In this document: positions 27,650 through 37,677 of the stretch, piece after piece
Numbering within the stretch: position 1 is the first letter of the stretch
Layout: the number at the start of each line of letters is the position of its first letter
Assembly (NCBI RefSeq): GCF_007859395.1
Contig: NZ_VOHD01000006.1
Span: 732,307 to 796,306 of the forward strand
DNA: 64,000 nucleotides
DNA from: Planomicrobium sp. CPCC 101110
GTDB taxonomy: Bacteria > Bacillota > Bacilli > Bacillales_A > Planococcaceae
Direction of reading: 5' to 3'
Position numbers and translations under genes: made by a program
The notes under the pieces: model-generated
What the model was told of the DNA's origin: nothing
Database searches by the model: none
What the model saw: only the letters and a program-made list of their open reading frames with translations

Positions 27650-28186
27650 TCATCCCTCTTTCAACTGGTAAGTGTGGATAGGGATATACCTTGGCACTTG
27701 TTGCGGCTCGATTTGGAATATGGAGAATTCCGCCACTCGGAACGTGGCCGGCTTGAGCGTCAATTGCTGCTCGATCGGCGGCCCGCCTTTCCATTTGCCT
27801 GCCAGGGTAATGTGCGGTACGAACGGTTTTGTATCTGGATTCATGTTGAAGGGAAGGAGCGTTTGCCGGACCTGGTCGTGCAAAGCGGCCAATTCCTTGC
27901 TAGCTTCGACTGATGCATAGATGATACGCGGAGTTGAAGGGTTGCCGAATGTTTCTGCGCCGTTGACTGCAAGATCGAAAGGCGCATGTTCCACACTCTT
28001 CAGCGCTTTTGCTGCAGCCTCGATTTCCCCATGAGGGTCGTTGCCGATGAATAGCAAGGTAATGTGCATATCGACTGGCGGGGTATATCGTTTATGGCTC
28101 GCCAAGTTCCATTCTTGTCTTGCCGCGTCCAATGCCACGGCAACTTCTTCAGGAATTTTGATTCCGATAAAGTAATGTTTGGACAT
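27650..28186 (-). CDS. thpR: RNA 2',3'-cyclic phosphodiesterase (2'-5' RNA ligase family)
   Basis: A 178-residue 2H phosphoesterase with both HxT motifs, HITLLF and HITLAG, about 80 residues apart. Members open 2',3'-cyclic phosphates on RNA, and E. coli ThpR can ligate tRNA halves in vitro; the B. subtilis equivalent is YtlP. The ATG at 28186 has AGAGGTGG in place. It starts the operon that continues with the lipid kinase, trmB and ytnP. Confidence 0.92.
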   Translation of the reverse strand: MSKHYFIGIKIPEEVAVALDAARQEWNLASHKRYTPPVDMHITLLFIGNDPHGEIEAAAKALKSVEHAPFDLAVNGAETFGNPSTPRIIYASVEASKELAALHDQVRQTLLPFNMNPDTKPFVPHITLAGKWKGGPPIEQQLTLKPATFRVAEFSIFQIEPQQVPRYIPIHTYQLKEG

Positions 28187-28223
28187 TTGCACCACCTCTT
28201 TTCAGTTTATCATTTAAAGAGTT

Positions 28224-28256
28224 ATAAAAAAATAGTGATCGGCTTTCGCCGACCAC
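28224..28256 (-). terminator. dat terminator
   Basis: GTGGTCGGC, GAAA tetraloop, GCCGATCAC, then TATTTTTTTATA on the - strand. Confidence 0.85.
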
Positions 28257-28258
28257 AT

Positions 28259-29107
28259 TCATGCCTTGACAGCCAAATTCAAATTCGCTGCAAACGCTTT
28301 TTGAAGAATTTTGGTCAAGGGGCCCGGAGTTCCGTCGCCAATCGGGTGCCCGTCGATCTCGATGATCGGCATCACTTCCGCAGTTGTTGAAGACAAGAAA
28401 AACTCATCCATCTCCAGCGCCTCTGTTTTTGTGAAAGCCGTTTCCTGGACTCCGATGCCTGCTTGTTCACAGAGTTCCAGAATGACGCTTCTTGTAATGC
28501 CCGGCAAAATCAGGTTATCTGTCGGGTGTGTATATACCACGCCGTCTTTTATTCCGTACATGTTTGTTGAAGAGCCTTCTGTTACCGTTTCTCCCCGGTG
28601 AAGAATCGCTTCGTAAAAGCCCTTATCATATGCTTCTTGTTTTGCAAGCACATTGCCGAGAAGGTTCAAGCTCTTGATGTCGCAGCGGAGCCAGCGGATA
28701 TCTTCGATAAAAGTCGCCCGGACCCCTGCTTCCATCAATTCCACTGGACGTTCGACCGATTTTGTGTAACCGATCAGGACCGGCGGCGTGTCTGCCGGAA
28801 AATGGTGCTGCCGAACCGAAGCGCCGCGAGTGATCTGTACATACACTTGGCCGTTATTGATTTCGTTTTTTTCAACCAAATCGTACATCAACTTGTGGAA
28901 AACATCCTTAGTATAAGGAATGACGATTTTTATCTTTTCCGCACTCGCGTAAAACCGGTCGATATGTTCTTTTGCCGTGAATAGGTTTCCTTCATAAACA
29001 CGGATGACTTCATAAATTCCGTCCCCGAACTGATAACCGCGGTCTTCTTTGGAAATCACCAATTCTTCTTCCCGGATAAATTGATCGTTATGTAAAATCA
29101 AGTCCAT
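28259..29107 (-). CDS. dat: D-amino acid (D-alanine) aminotransferase
   Basis: A 282-residue fold-type IV PLP enzyme that interconverts D-alanine and D-glutamate, supplying D-amino acids for the wall. Recognisable parts are FGDGIYEVIRVYEGNLF, the PLP lysine in NLLGNVLAKQEAYDKG, and EGSSTNMYGIKDG; length equals that of Bacillus Dat. The ATG at 29107 has AAGAGGGA upstream, while the earlier start adds seven unsupported residues. It follows pepV after 17 bases, so the two form an operon ending in a terminator. Confidence 0.95.
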   Translation of the reverse strand: MDLILHNDQFIREEELVISKEDRGYQFGDGIYEVIRVYEGNLFTAKEHIDRFYASAEKIKIVIPYTKDVFHKLMYDLVEKNEINNGQVYVQITRGASVRQHHFPADTPPVLIGYTKSVERPVELMEAGVRATFIEDIRWLRCDIKSLNLLGNVLAKQEAYDKGFYEAILHRGETVTEGSSTNMYGIKDGVVYTHPTDNLILPGITRSVILELCEQAGIGVQETAFTKTEALEMDEFFLSSTTAEVMPIIEIDGHPIGDGTPGPLTKILQKAFAANLNLAVKA

Positions 29108-29124
29108 AGCCAATCCCTCTTTTC

Positions 29125-30498
29125 TCATTTTTTACAAGCTAATTGGTAGATCGTTTCTGCGTAAATAGCAGTCGCTTTTACCAAGTTGTCAATATCCACA
29201 AATTCATCCAGTTGGTGGGCAACATCTTTTTCCCCTGGGAACAGCATGCCAAATGCTACGCCTTTTTTCAAGACACGGGCATACGTTCCGCCGCCAATCG
29301 CCAAAAGGTCCGCCTTTTGGCCGGTTTGTTTTTCATACACCGACTGCAAGGTTTCGATAAATGGGTCGTTTTCATCCACATGATGCGGCCGCGAGTTCGA
29401 GGCAATTTCCAGTGTAAAGCCTTCCGCCCCAAACTTGGCCATCTTTTCTTCAAAAGGATAAGTGACCGAATACCTCATGCTGATGGCAACCGTCGCTTTT
29501 TTGCCACTTTCAAACCGGATGACGCCCGCGTTGAATGTTGTATCGCCCGAAACTTCGTCATTATATTCGAGGCCGAATCTTCTGCCCCGCGAATCATTAT
29601 GGAAATGGCCGGCAATAAATTCAGTGAAATGCTTGCCATCCCCACTCAAATGGTCCTTCAAGAACAAAGCGAGCAAGATGCCGGCATTGATGCCTAGATC
29701 CGGCTCCATCGCATGGGCTGATTTGCCATGAAGGGAAAGGGTCGTATACCCATTGCTCTCAATTGCGGATCCGCTCACTTGGTGCCTAGCGCAAAAGGTA
29801 TTGAAGCGTTCCTGCCATTCTGCCAACTCACCCGCGACTGTCGCTTCCGCTAAATCCGGAACCATATTGGTCCGTTCCCCGGACTTGAATGAAACCAGTT
29901 CATCGGCCTGCGGCCACTCCGTTTTTGAAAGAACAAGGCCTGCAATTCCTTTTTCCGCGTTGATGATCGGAAAATCGGCATCCGGCGCAAATGCGATTGT
30001 CGGCATTTCCTCTGTCTCGAAATAGCGGTTTACGCAGCGGAAGCCGCTTTCTTCGTCAGTGCCAATGATGAGGCGGACGCGCTTGGAAAACTCGAACCCC
30101 GCTTCTTTCACTATGTTCAGCGCAGTCCAAGCTGCAATTGTCGGTCCTTTGTCATCAATAGCGCCCCGGCCAAAAAGCTTGCCGCTTTCTATAACTCCAC
30201 CGAATGGATCTTTTGTCCAGCCCGCTCCAGCCGGCACCACATCTACGTGCCCCAAAATGCCAAGCAGTTCGTCACCTTGGCCAGTTTCAAGATGACCGGC
30301 TACATAATCTACATTTTTTACACTGAATCCATTTTCAGTGCCTTTCTCCAAAAACCACTCTAGCGCCCGCTTTACGTCCTTTCCAAAGGGAGCTTCCGGT
30401 TCCGTTTCTTCGCTTAAAACACTTGGAATAGCAATCAGCTGCTGCAATTCCTTAAGCATTTTGTCTTTTCTTTTTTCTGCTTCCAGTTGCCAATCCAT
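29125..30498 (-). CDS. pepV: Dipeptidase PepV (M20 family)
   Basis: A 457-residue M20A metallopeptidase. Metal ligands are visible in GHVDVVPAG, the bridging Asp in GAIDDKGP and the EESGFRC segment; a large lid domain follows. PepV cleaves dipeptides, including those with an N-terminal D-Ala or beta-Ala. The ATG at 30498 follows AAAGGAGAGTGG and gives MDWQLEAEKRK; an upstream start adds 15 residues without an SD. It is the first gene of pepV-dat. Divergence from ytzE leaves a 294-base AT-rich intergenic region with an operator-like palindrome nearer ytzE. Confidence 0.94.
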   Translation of the reverse strand: MDWQLEAEKRKDKMLKELQQLIAIPSVLSEETEPEAPFGKDVKRALEWFLEKGTENGFSVKNVDYVAGHLETGQGDELLGILGHVDVVPAGAGWTKDPFGGVIESGKLFGRGAIDDKGPTIAAWTALNIVKEAGFEFSKRVRLIIGTDEESGFRCVNRYFETEEMPTIAFAPDADFPIINAEKGIAGLVLSKTEWPQADELVSFKSGERTNMVPDLAEATVAGELAEWQERFNTFCARHQVSGSAIESNGYTTLSLHGKSAHAMEPDLGINAGILLALFLKDHLSGDGKHFTEFIAGHFHNDSRGRRFGLEYNDEVSGDTTFNAGVIRFESGKKATVAISMRYSVTYPFEEKMAKFGAEGFTLEIASNSRPHHVDENDPFIETLQSVYEKQTGQKADLLAIGGGTYARVLKKGVAFGMLFPGEKDVAHQLDEFVDIDNLVKATAIYAETIYQLACKK

Positions 30499-30644
30499 AT
30501 TCCACTCTCCTTTTATTAAAGCTATTGTACACCTTTTTTGCATAAATTAAATAACTGTTGCATAAAATGGACATTATTTCGCCTTTTATCTGCTTAAATA
30601 GAAGGAAAAAAGCGAAAATTATAGTAAACTAATTGTTTTTTCGA

Positions 30645-30677
30645 TATAATCAAATTGTCAAATAAATTAATTTGACA
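30645..30677 (+). promoter_or_regulatory. Putative ytzE promoter with palindromic operator
   Basis: TATAAT at 30645-30650 is followed 5 bases later by a perfect inverted repeat, TGTCAAAT (30656-30663), AAATTA, ATTTGACA (30670-30677), exactly where transcription would start. The -35 is poor, which would fit an activated or weak promoter. The regulator is unknown; YtzE itself is a candidate. The rest of the 30499-30792 gap shows no other element I can name. Confidence 0.5.
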
Positions 30678-30792
30678 TATTTTTTAGAAAAAGGGGTTGT
30701 CGTTCTCATTACTTAGCCTGCTGTATAAACCTCAGCACATCGTCCGCTAGTCTTTGCCAATGGGAAAAAAGATGAAGGAGTGGTTTAACTTA

Positions 30793-31014
30793 ATGAAACC
30801 TACCACTGATCGCATGCTCATCCGAATTAAAGATATGTATAAGTACATCCGTGATAACGGAACTGTAACTACGCAAGATTTAGTCGATGAATTCGGCATC
30901 ACTCCTCGCACCATTCAAAGAGATTTGAATGTGTTAGCCTTTAACGATTTGGTGATTAGCCCAACTCGAGGCAAATGGACAACGACGCACAAAAAAGTGA
31001 AAGTGACAACCTGA
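30793..31014 (+). CDS. ytzE: YtzE, small DeoR-type HTH protein
   Basis: A 73-residue protein that is essentially a DeoR-type winged helix-turn-helix (MYKYIRDNGTVTTQDLVDEF, then GITPRTIQRDLNVLAFNDLV). It has no effector domain, so it is a minimal DNA-binding protein. The start ATG at 30793 gives MKPTTDRMLIRIK, as in relatives, and AAGGAG lies 12 bases upstream, slightly far. The target genes are unknown. The palindrome at 30656-30677 in its own promoter makes autoregulation a reasonable hypothesis. Confidence 0.85.
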   Translation: MKPTTDRMLIRIKDMYKYIRDNGTVTTQDLVDEFGITPRTIQRDLNVLAFNDLVISPTRGKWTTTHKKVKVTT

Positions 31015-31026
31015 ATGGCTTTCTAA

Positions 31027-31070
31027 ACAAAGAAAATGACCGCAAAAAACTGCGGTCATTTTCTTTGTTT
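31027..31070. terminator. Bidirectional terminator, ytzE/RsuA-type gene
   Basis: AACAAAGAAAATGACCGCA and its complement TGCGGTCATTTTCTTTGTT flank AAAAAC. It overlaps the 3' end of the converging pseudouridine synthase gene. Confidence 0.9.
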
Positions 31071-31769
31071 TAACAATTCAACTTCCTCTACGGTCAAATG
31101 TCGATACTGTCCAAGTTTTAGCGCAGGATCCAGCGACAGTGGCCCCATCGATAGCCTCTTCAAATACTTTACTTCTTTGCCGACGCTTATGAACATCCGT
31201 TTGACTTGATGGAATTTGCCTTCTGTAATTGTCAGTTCGATTTCCGACACCGGGCCGCTTTTTAAAATTTTCAACTTCCCGGGTTTGGTCACATAGCCAT
31301 CTTCGAGCGCAACGCCTTTTTCAAACGCTTTGACGTCATCGCTGGTCACTTGGCCGGCAATGACAGCAAAATACGTTTTTTCAACGTGCTTTTTCGGCGA
31401 CAGCAATTCGTGGGCCAGCTGCCCGTCATTGGTGAGAAGCAAAAATCCTTCTGTGTCCTTGTCGAGCCGGCCGACTGGAAACGGTTGAAAGTGTTTTTCT
31501 TCTTCTTTCAGAAGATCAATGACCGTCCGGTCGTAATTGTCTTCTGTGGCTGAGACGACCCCTGCAGGCTTGTTCAGCAGAAGATAGATAAACTTCACAT
31601 ATTCCACCGCTTCACCATTCACTTCAACAGTGTCGCTTTGTTCGTCGACTTGCACTTTCGGATCCCGGACAACGATGCCGTTCACTTCCACCGCTTTGGA
31701 TTTCAGCAAAACCTTCACTTCTTTTCGGGAACCGAATCCCATATTGGACAGAAATTTGTCGATTCGCAT
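31056..31769 (-). CDS. RsuA-family rRNA pseudouridine synthase
   Basis: A 237-residue enzyme with an N-terminal S4 RNA-binding domain (MRIDKFLSNMGFGSRKEVK) and a catalytic domain with the family motif GRLDKDTEGFLLLTNDG, in which Asp is the nucleophile. RsuA/RluB-type enzymes isomerise specific uridines in 16S or 23S rRNA; which site cannot be read here. A TAGGAGGAGAG site precedes the ATG. It lies 9 bases after murJ, and this arrangement resembles ytgP-ytzG in B. subtilis. Confidence 0.92.
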   Translation of the reverse strand: MRIDKFLSNMGFGSRKEVKVLLKSKAVEVNGIVVRDPKVQVDEQSDTVEVNGEAVEYVKFIYLLLNKPAGVVSATEDNYDRTVIDLLKEEEKHFQPFPVGRLDKDTEGFLLLTNDGQLAHELLSPKKHVEKTYFAVIAGQVTSDDVKAFEKGVALEDGYVTKPGKLKILKSGPVSEIELTITEGKFHQVKRMFISVGKEVKYLKRLSMGPLSLDPALKLGQYRHLTVEEVELLKQRK

Positions 31770-31778
31770 GCTCTCCTC

Positions 31779-33386
31779 CTAGAAACCGAATTTACGCGTA
31801 TATTTGGTCAATCGTTCACCAAGCAGTTTTTGCGCGATGCCCGTTTTCAATCCGATAAAGCCGTAAACCGCTCCTCCTACTGCTCCGACTAACAGGATTC
31901 GAATGACCGAATGGAACTTGCTGTCCATTTGAAGAAACAGATCCAGCACCGATATAGCCGCAAACACAGCAGCTGCCATTGCAGCGTTCATCAGGAGGAT
32001 CAATACGATTCTTCTTACTACTAAAGAAGAGCGGTAGTTTAGCGTTTTTGCGATAACTGCCAAGTTCATGCCGATAGCCGCTACATATCCGATGACTGTT
32101 GCAGCAATCGCCCCGTCTGTTTCAAACAATTTAATGAGCGGGATGTTCAAGGCCAGCTTCAGCAGCAGGCCGACCAGTAGATTCAAGATGATCCATTTCT
32201 GCTGGTTGATTCCTTGCAGAATGGAAGCTGTCACCGGGAACAGTGCGAACAAAATCGCCACCGGCAAATAATGCGCAAGAATCTCAGAACCGCTTGCGCT
32301 TGTTTCATAGAATACGTGGTAAAGCTCATCTGACAGCATCGTCATGCCGACCACTGCCGGCAAAGTCAAAAACAGCAACACTTGAAACGACTGGTCCAAT
32401 GTCCGGGTCACTTGCAGATGTTCGTTTTTCGTGAAATATTTCGTGACAAGCGGGATCAATGCCATCGAGAAGCCGGTTGCCAGCATGACCGGAATCATCA
32501 CCAGTTTATGGGCGGTAAAGTTGAGAATACTCAAGTAGGTGCTGGACTCTTCCGCATTCGGCGTCCCGCTCATTGCGTTGTTGAACGTCAGCATGTCGAC
32601 AAATTGGAACAGCGGATTTGCGATGCCCAGAAACACGACCGGCACAGCGTAAACAAGAATTTCCTTGTACATGTCGCGTAAACGCACATCATACGATTCA
32701 ACTGAATTTGCCCGGAGTTGGTTGTACTCCGGCTTTTTCTTGCGCCAGTAGTAGAACAGGACCAACACACCGCCGAGTGCCCCGATAGCAGCAGATAGAA
32801 CTGCGACCTGTACAGCGGTTTTCGGAGTGCCGTCCAGGAAATTCAAGACGATGTAGGCGCCCGCAAGCAAGAAAATGATGCGGACGATCTGCTCGATCAA
32901 CTGGGAAACCGCAGTCGGCATCATGAAGTTATAGCCTTGGAAAAATCCGCGCCACAAGCTCATGAACGGTACAACGATGAGCGCGAAACTGACCCACTGG
33001 ATCACTTCTTTGACGTCCTGCACCGAGTGGGTTTTGTCATTCTCGTCTATTGTCATATGGGCAAGCGGTTCAGCAAAGAAATACAGCAGCAAAAAGGACA
33101 CAAAACCGGTGGCCATCATCGTCAGCAATCCGGATTTTAACAGCCTCCGCCCGGTTTCATAGTCGCCGAGCGAATTGTACTTTGCTACAAACTTGGAAAA
33201 AGCGATCGGCGCTCCTGATATGGCGAGCGACAACATGAGGTTATAAGGTATGTACGCATATTGGTAAAGGCCGATATTTTCTTCTCCGACCATGCCGTAA
33301 AACGGAATAACATAAATAACTCCAAGAATCTTCGATAAAAATAAACCTAAAGTTAAAATGGCGGTTCCTTTGATGAGTGTTGACAT
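31779..33386 (-). CDS. murJ: Lipid II flippase MurJ / YtgP (MVF/MATE superfamily)
   Basis: A 535-residue integral membrane protein with about 14 hydrophobic helices, starting MSTLIKGTAILTLGLFLSKILG. This is the polysaccharide-biosynthesis/MVF signature of Bacillus YtgP, shown to act as a MurJ-type lipid II flippase alongside Amj. It moves undecaprenyl-PP-linked disaccharide peptide across the membrane for PBPs. An AGGAAGTG site precedes the ATG. It is divergent from the BaiN-like flavoprotein gene with a 164-base gap. Confidence 0.9.
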   Translation of the reverse strand: MSTLIKGTAILTLGLFLSKILGVIYVIPFYGMVGEENIGLYQYAYIPYNLMLSLAISGAPIAFSKFVAKYNSLGDYETGRRLLKSGLLTMMATGFVSFLLLYFFAEPLAHMTIDENDKTHSVQDVKEVIQWVSFALIVVPFMSLWRGFFQGYNFMMPTAVSQLIEQIVRIIFLLAGAYIVLNFLDGTPKTAVQVAVLSAAIGALGGVLVLFYYWRKKKPEYNQLRANSVESYDVRLRDMYKEILVYAVPVVFLGIANPLFQFVDMLTFNNAMSGTPNAEESSTYLSILNFTAHKLVMIPVMLATGFSMALIPLVTKYFTKNEHLQVTRTLDQSFQVLLFLTLPAVVGMTMLSDELYHVFYETSASGSEILAHYLPVAILFALFPVTASILQGINQQKWIILNLLVGLLLKLALNIPLIKLFETDGAIAATVIGYVAAIGMNLAVIAKTLNYRSSLVVRRIVLILLMNAAMAAAVFAAISVLDLFLQMDSKFHSVIRILLVGAVGGAVYGFIGLKTGIAQKLLGERLTKYTRKFGF

Positions 33387-33550
33387 TTTGCACTTCCTGA
33401 CTTGTATAAAATAATCTGGCTAAGGGACACAGCATTTACTCTTCTAAAAAAACAATCTACACGATAGTTTACACCCATAGAAGAAATTACTCAACGTGTT
33501 TCGATGCATCGTGTATACTGAAAAGAAAAACGAAAGCGAGTTCTTATTTT

Positions 33551-34828
33551 ATGTATGACGTAATTATTATCGGCGGGGGTCCTTCGGGGCTCATGGCTTC
33601 CATTGCTGCCGCTTCCAGGAACCAAAAGGTTTTGTTGGTCGAAAAAGGAAAAAAACTCGGAAAAAAACTGGTCATTTCGGGCGGCGGGCGCTGCAATGTC
33701 ACCAACCGCCTTCCTCTTGACGAAATTGTGAAAAACATTCCAGGAAATGGCCGGTTTTTGCACAGCCCGTTTTCCGTTTTCAATAATGAAGATATCATCG
33801 CTTTCTTCGAAGGCCTCGGCGTAGCGCTGAAAGAAGAAGACCACGGCCGCATGTTCCCTGTTTCCGACCGGGCTCAAGATGTGGCGGATGCGATGTTCCG
33901 TGAAATGGAGCGCCTGAATGTCAAAGTCCTCCTTGATTCTCCGGTAAAAAAACTGCTGATGACCGATGAAAAAGTAACCGGTATCCGGCTGCATTCAGGC
34001 GAAGAGTTCACTGCCAAAGCGGTGGTAGTGGCGGTCGGCGGAAAAGCGGTTCCGCAGACGGGTTCGACCGGCGACGGGTATCCATGGGCAGAAAAAGCCG
34101 GCCACACCGTAACCGACTTGTATCCTACGGAAGTTCCTCTGCTGTCGAAAGAGCCATTTATCGTCAACCGCGAACTTCAAGGCTTGGCGCTTCGGGATGC
34201 GGCGGTATCGGTGCTCAACAAAAAAGGAAAAGCGCTTGTCACCCACCAAATGGATATGCTGTTCACCCATTTCGGCTTGAGCGGCCCAGCCATTCTGCGC
34301 TGCAGCCAATTCGTTGTGAAAGAAATGAAGAAAAATGGCGGTGCGCCTGTTGAAATCCGCATCAATTCCTTGCCGGATGAAAATGCCGAATCGGCGTTCC
34401 AAATGCTCCATAGAATGATGAAAGATGAACCGAAAAAAGCGGTGAAGAATGTCTGGAAAGGCATCGGCCAAGAACGCTGGCTGCTGTTCCTGTTCGAGCG
34501 GGCGGGCATCGATCCGCAAGCGATCGGAGCAGAACTCGCAAGCGACAAAGTCCGGACCTTGGCGGCTCAACTGACCGCGTTTTCCATGTTTGTCTACGGT
34601 ACGCAGCCTATCGAAAAAGCGTTTGTCACAGGCGGCGGCGTATCGATCAAAGAAATCGAGCCGAAGACGATGGCATCCAAAAAGAAGGCAGGCCTTTATT
34701 TCTGCGGTGAAATCCTGGATATCCACGGCTATACCGGCGGCTATAACATCACATCCGCGTTGGTTACCGGCAATGTTGCCGGCCAAAGCGCTGCACGATT
34801 TGCAGCAGAATTTGTCCCAAACACATAA
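33551..34828 (+). CDS. NAD(P)/FAD-dependent oxidoreductase, HI0933/BaiN family (YtfP-like)
   Basis: A 425-residue flavoprotein. The N-terminal FAD dinucleotide-binding GGGPSGLMA motif (residues 8-16, after VIII) and a basic [18 protein letters not shown] loop are followed by the [19 protein letters not shown] segment ([13 protein letters not shown]) and a C-terminal [14 protein letters not shown] motif. The family is abundant and reduces unsaturated compounds in some members (BaiN, RdsA), but the substrate of this one is unknown. The ribosome binding site is weak. It converges with leuS over a bidirectional terminator. Confidence 0.88.
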   Translation: MYDVIIIGGGPSGLMASIAAASRNQKVLLVEKGKKLGKKLVISGGGRCNVTNRLPLDEIVKNIPGNGRFLHSPFSVFNNEDIIAFFEGLGVALKEEDHGRMFPVSDRAQDVADAMFREMERLNVKVLLDSPVKKLLMTDEKVTGIRLHSGEEFTAKAVVVAVGGKAVPQTGSTGDGYPWAEKAGHTVTDLYPTEVPLLSKEPFIVNRELQGLALRDAAVSVLNKKGKALVTHQMDMLFTHFGLSGPAILRCSQFVVKEMKKNGGAPVEIRINSLPDENAESAFQMLHRMMKDEPKKAVKNVWKGIGQERWLLFLFERAGIDPQAIGAELASDKVRTLAAQLTAFSMFVYGTQPIEKAFVTGGGVSIKEIEPKTMASKKKAGLYFCGEILDIHGYTGGYNITSALVTGNVAGQSAARFAAEFVPNT

Positions 34829-34834
34829 CCGGCC

Positions 34835-34877
34835 AAAAAAACCGCCCTCCAGTACTAAGCTGGAGGGCGGTTTTTTT
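34835..34877. terminator. Bidirectional terminator, flavoprotein/leuS
   Basis: AAAAAAACCGCCCTCCAG and CTGGAGGGCGGTTTTTTT flank a short loop; strong in both directions. Confidence 0.9.
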
Positions 34878-34881
34878 ATTT

Positions 34882-37293
34882 TTATGCTACTACAATATTG
34901 ATCAATTTCCCTGGAATCGCGATGACTTTGCGGATTTGTTTGCCTTCTGCCGCTTTTTGTACATGCTCGTCGGCAAGTGCCGCTGTTTCCAGTTCTTCTT
35001 TTGTGCTGGCTTTGGCAACAACCAGTTTCGTTTTTACTTTGCCATTCACTTGAACCACGATTTCAACTTCGTCCGAAACCAATTTCGATTCATCGAATGC
35101 CGGCCATGCTTCATAGGCGATGGTTCCGCTGTGGCCCAATTTTTCCCATAGTTCTTCCGCTACGTGAGGCGCGATCGGAGACAGGAGTTTCACAAAACCT
35201 TCAACATATTCCTGTGGAATCGAATCGGCTTTATAGCCTTCATTGATGAAGACCATCATTTGTGAAATAGCTGTATTGAAGCGAAGCGCTTCAAAGTCTT
35301 CCGTCACTTTCTTGACCGTCTGGTGGTAGACTTTTTCAAGTTTGCCGTCATTGGCTTCAACCACTTTCCCGCTCAATTGACCCTCTTCCACAAGCAAGCG
35401 CCATACACGGTCAAGGAAGCGGCGGGAACCGTCAAGGCCATTTGTCGACCAAGCGATCGACGCTTCAAGCGGCCCCATGAACATTTCATACATGCGAAGC
35501 GTATCTGCTCCGTGGCTTTCAATGATTTGGTCCGGATTCACGACATTGCCTTTGGATTTCGACATTTTCTCGTTGCCTTCCCCTAAAATCATTCCTTGGT
35601 TGAACAATTTTTGGAACGGTTCTTTTGTTGATACAACCCCTACATCGTAAAGCACCTTATGCCAGAAACGTGCGTACAACAAATGCAATACGGCATGTTC
35701 TGCTCCTCCGATATAGACATCTACCGGCAGCCAGCGCTTCAGAAGTTCCGGATCTGCAAGCATTTCATCGTTTGTCGGATCGATAAACCGCAAATAATAC
35801 CAGCAGCTGCCTGCCCATTGCGGCATAGTGTTCGTTTCACGTCGGCCCCTCAAGCCTGTTTCCGGATGGACGACATTGACCCAGTCCTCGATATTGGCAA
35901 GCGGCGATTCGCCGGTTCCGCTCGGTTTGATATCGGTGGTCACCGGAAGCGTCAACGGCAAGTCTTTTTCGTCTACAGCCGTCATTGTGCCATCTTCCCA
36001 GTGGATGATTGGAATCGGTTCGCCCCAATAGCGCTGGCGGCTGAATAGCCAGTCGCGCAAGCGGTACGTGATTTTCTTTTCCCCTACGCCATGTTCTTCA
36101 AGCCATGCAATCGCCTTGGCGATCGCTTCTTTTTTGTTCAGCCCGTTCAAGAAATCGGAATTGATCAATTCCCCGTCGCCTGCATAGGCTTCGGTTTCGA
36201 TGCTGCCGCCTGAAACGACTTCAACGATAGGCAAATCGAATTGCTTAGCAAATTCATAGTCGCGCTCATCGTGCGCCGGAACTGCCATGATGGCGCCAGT
36301 GCCGTAAGTTGCAAGAACATAATCCGCAATCCAGATAGGCATTTTTTCGCCGCTTACTGGATTGACCGCATAAGCTCCTGTGAAGACTCCGGATTTGGTC
36401 TTCGCCAAATCGGTCCGCTCCAAATCGCTTTTCGTTTTCACATCATCAATATAAGCTTCTACCGCGGCTTTTTGTTCTTCGGTCGTGATATCTGCCACCA
36501 ATTTGTGTTCCGGCGCCAATACTGCATAAGTGGCGCCGAAAATAGTGTCCGGACGTGTTGTGAACGCGCGGAAAGAATGTCCATTTCCATCCACTTGGAA
36601 TTCAAGTTCCGCCCCTTCGGACTTCCCGATCCAGTTGCGCTGCATGTCTTTCAGGCTTTCCGGCCAGTCCAGTTCATCCAGATCTTCAAGCAAGCGGTCT
36701 GCATATTCGGTGATGCGCAGCACCCATTGTCGCATCGGACGGCGCTCGACCGGATGGCCGCCGCGCTCGGACAATCCATCGACCACTTCTTCGTTGGCAA
36801 GCACTGTTCCAAGAGCCGGGCACCAGTTCACTGCCACTTCGTCCACATAAGCGAGGCCTTTGTTGTATAGCTGAATGAAAATCCACTGCGTCCATTTATA
36901 ATATGCCGGGTCCGTCGTATTGATTTCCCGGTCCCAATCATATGAGAATCCAAGCTCCTGGATTTGGCGCTTGAATGTCGCGATATTTTTTGCAGTGAAT
37001 TCAGCCGGATCATTCCCTGTATCAAGTGCGTATTGTTCAGCAGGAAGGCCGAATGCATCCCAGCCCATCGGGTGAAGGACGTTATAGCCCTGCATGCGTT
37101 TCATGCGGCTCAAAATATCTGTTGCTGTATAGCCTTCCGGATGCCCCACGTGAAGGCCGGCCCCTGACGGATATGGGAACATATCAAGAGCGTAGAATTT
37201 CTCTTTGGACTCGTCGTTGTCCATTTTGAACGTTTTGTTGTCGGCCCAATATTTCTGCCATTTCTTTTCAACTTCTTTGTGCTTGAATGTCAT
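34882..37293 (-). CDS. leuS: Leucyl-tRNA synthetase
   Basis: An 803-residue class Ia synthetase charging tRNA-Leu. The HIGH signature is seen in [16 protein letters not shown] and the KMSKS loop in [13 protein letters not shown]. The CP1 editing domain with [12 protein letters not shown] lies between them. Length is normal for Bacillus-type LeuRS. An AAGGAGGAACTGG site precedes the ATG. It is controlled by the leucine T-box leader upstream. About 100 bases between that leader's terminator and the ATG show no named element. Confidence 0.97.
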   Translation of the reverse strand: MTFKHKEVEKKWQKYWADNKTFKMDNDESKEKFYALDMFPYPSGAGLHVGHPEGYTATDILSRMKRMQGYNVLHPMGWDAFGLPAEQYALDTGNDPAEFTAKNIATFKRQIQELGFSYDWDREINTTDPAYYKWTQWIFIQLYNKGLAYVDEVAVNWCPALGTVLANEEVVDGLSERGGHPVERRPMRQWVLRITEYADRLLEDLDELDWPESLKDMQRNWIGKSEGAELEFQVDGNGHSFRAFTTRPDTIFGATYAVLAPEHKLVADITTEEQKAAVEAYIDDVKTKSDLERTDLAKTKSGVFTGAYAVNPVSGEKMPIWIADYVLATYGTGAIMAVPAHDERDYEFAKQFDLPIVEVVSGGSIETEAYAGDGELINSDFLNGLNKKEAIAKAIAWLEEHGVGEKKITYRLRDWLFSRQRYWGEPIPIIHWEDGTMTAVDEKDLPLTLPVTTDIKPSGTGESPLANIEDWVNVVHPETGLRGRRETNTMPQWAGSCWYYLRFIDPTNDEMLADPELLKRWLPVDVYIGGAEHAVLHLLYARFWHKVLYDVGVVSTKEPFQKLFNQGMILGEGNEKMSKSKGNVVNPDQIIESHGADTLRMYEMFMGPLEASIAWSTNGLDGSRRFLDRVWRLLVEEGQLSGKVVEANDGKLEKVYHQTVKKVTEDFEALRFNTAISQMMVFINEGYKADSIPQEYVEGFVKLLSPIAPHVAEELWEKLGHSGTIAYEAWPAFDESKLVSDEVEIVVQVNGKVKTKLVVAKASTKEELETAALADEHVQKAAEGKQIRKVIAIPGKLINIVVA

Positions 37294-37401
37294 GTCCAGT
37301 TCCTCCTTATTAAAAAGCGGAAACGGCCAATAGGCCGGTGTTGCTTGTCGAACCCAGCTTCCCCCGCTCTAGAAAGCTCGGCATTGATAGCAGAACAAAT
37401 A

Positions 37402-37638
37402 AAAACTCCCGTCCCTTAAATAAAATAAGGGACGGGAGTTTTCCCGCGGTACCACCCAAATTAGCGATTGCTCGCTCAACTTGACTCCTTAACGCGGAAA
37501 ACGGTGTATCTTACTTGGTTTCACATACACTGACTCCAAGGCGAGTTCGATTGCACTTTTCACCGGCTCGCACCAACCGCCGGCTCTCTTGGGGAAAAAA
37601 AGCAATCTACTGATCCTCTTCGCTGTCATTTGCTATTG
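37402..37638 (-). promoter_or_regulatory. Leucine T-box leader of leuS
   Basis: On the - strand the leader holds AGAGAGCCGGCGG and GGTGCGAGCCGG (stem I apex), the specifier context CGAA-CTC-GCC with codon CTC (Leu) at 37545-37543, the T-box core TGGGTGGTACCGCGG near 37460-37445, and a terminator of AACTCCCGTCCCTTA and TAAGGGACGGGAGTT plus T-run. Confidence 0.93.
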
Positions 37639-37644
37639 TTATAT

Positions 37645-37673
37645 ATTTTAGACGAAGCACCGTTTTTTAGCAA
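37645..37673 (-). promoter_or_regulatory. leuS sigma-A promoter
   Basis: TTGCTA (37673-37668), a 17-base spacer and TAAAAT (37650-37645). The -35 lies only 5 bases after the scoB stop codon. Confidence 0.7.
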
Positions 37674-37677
37674 TAGT

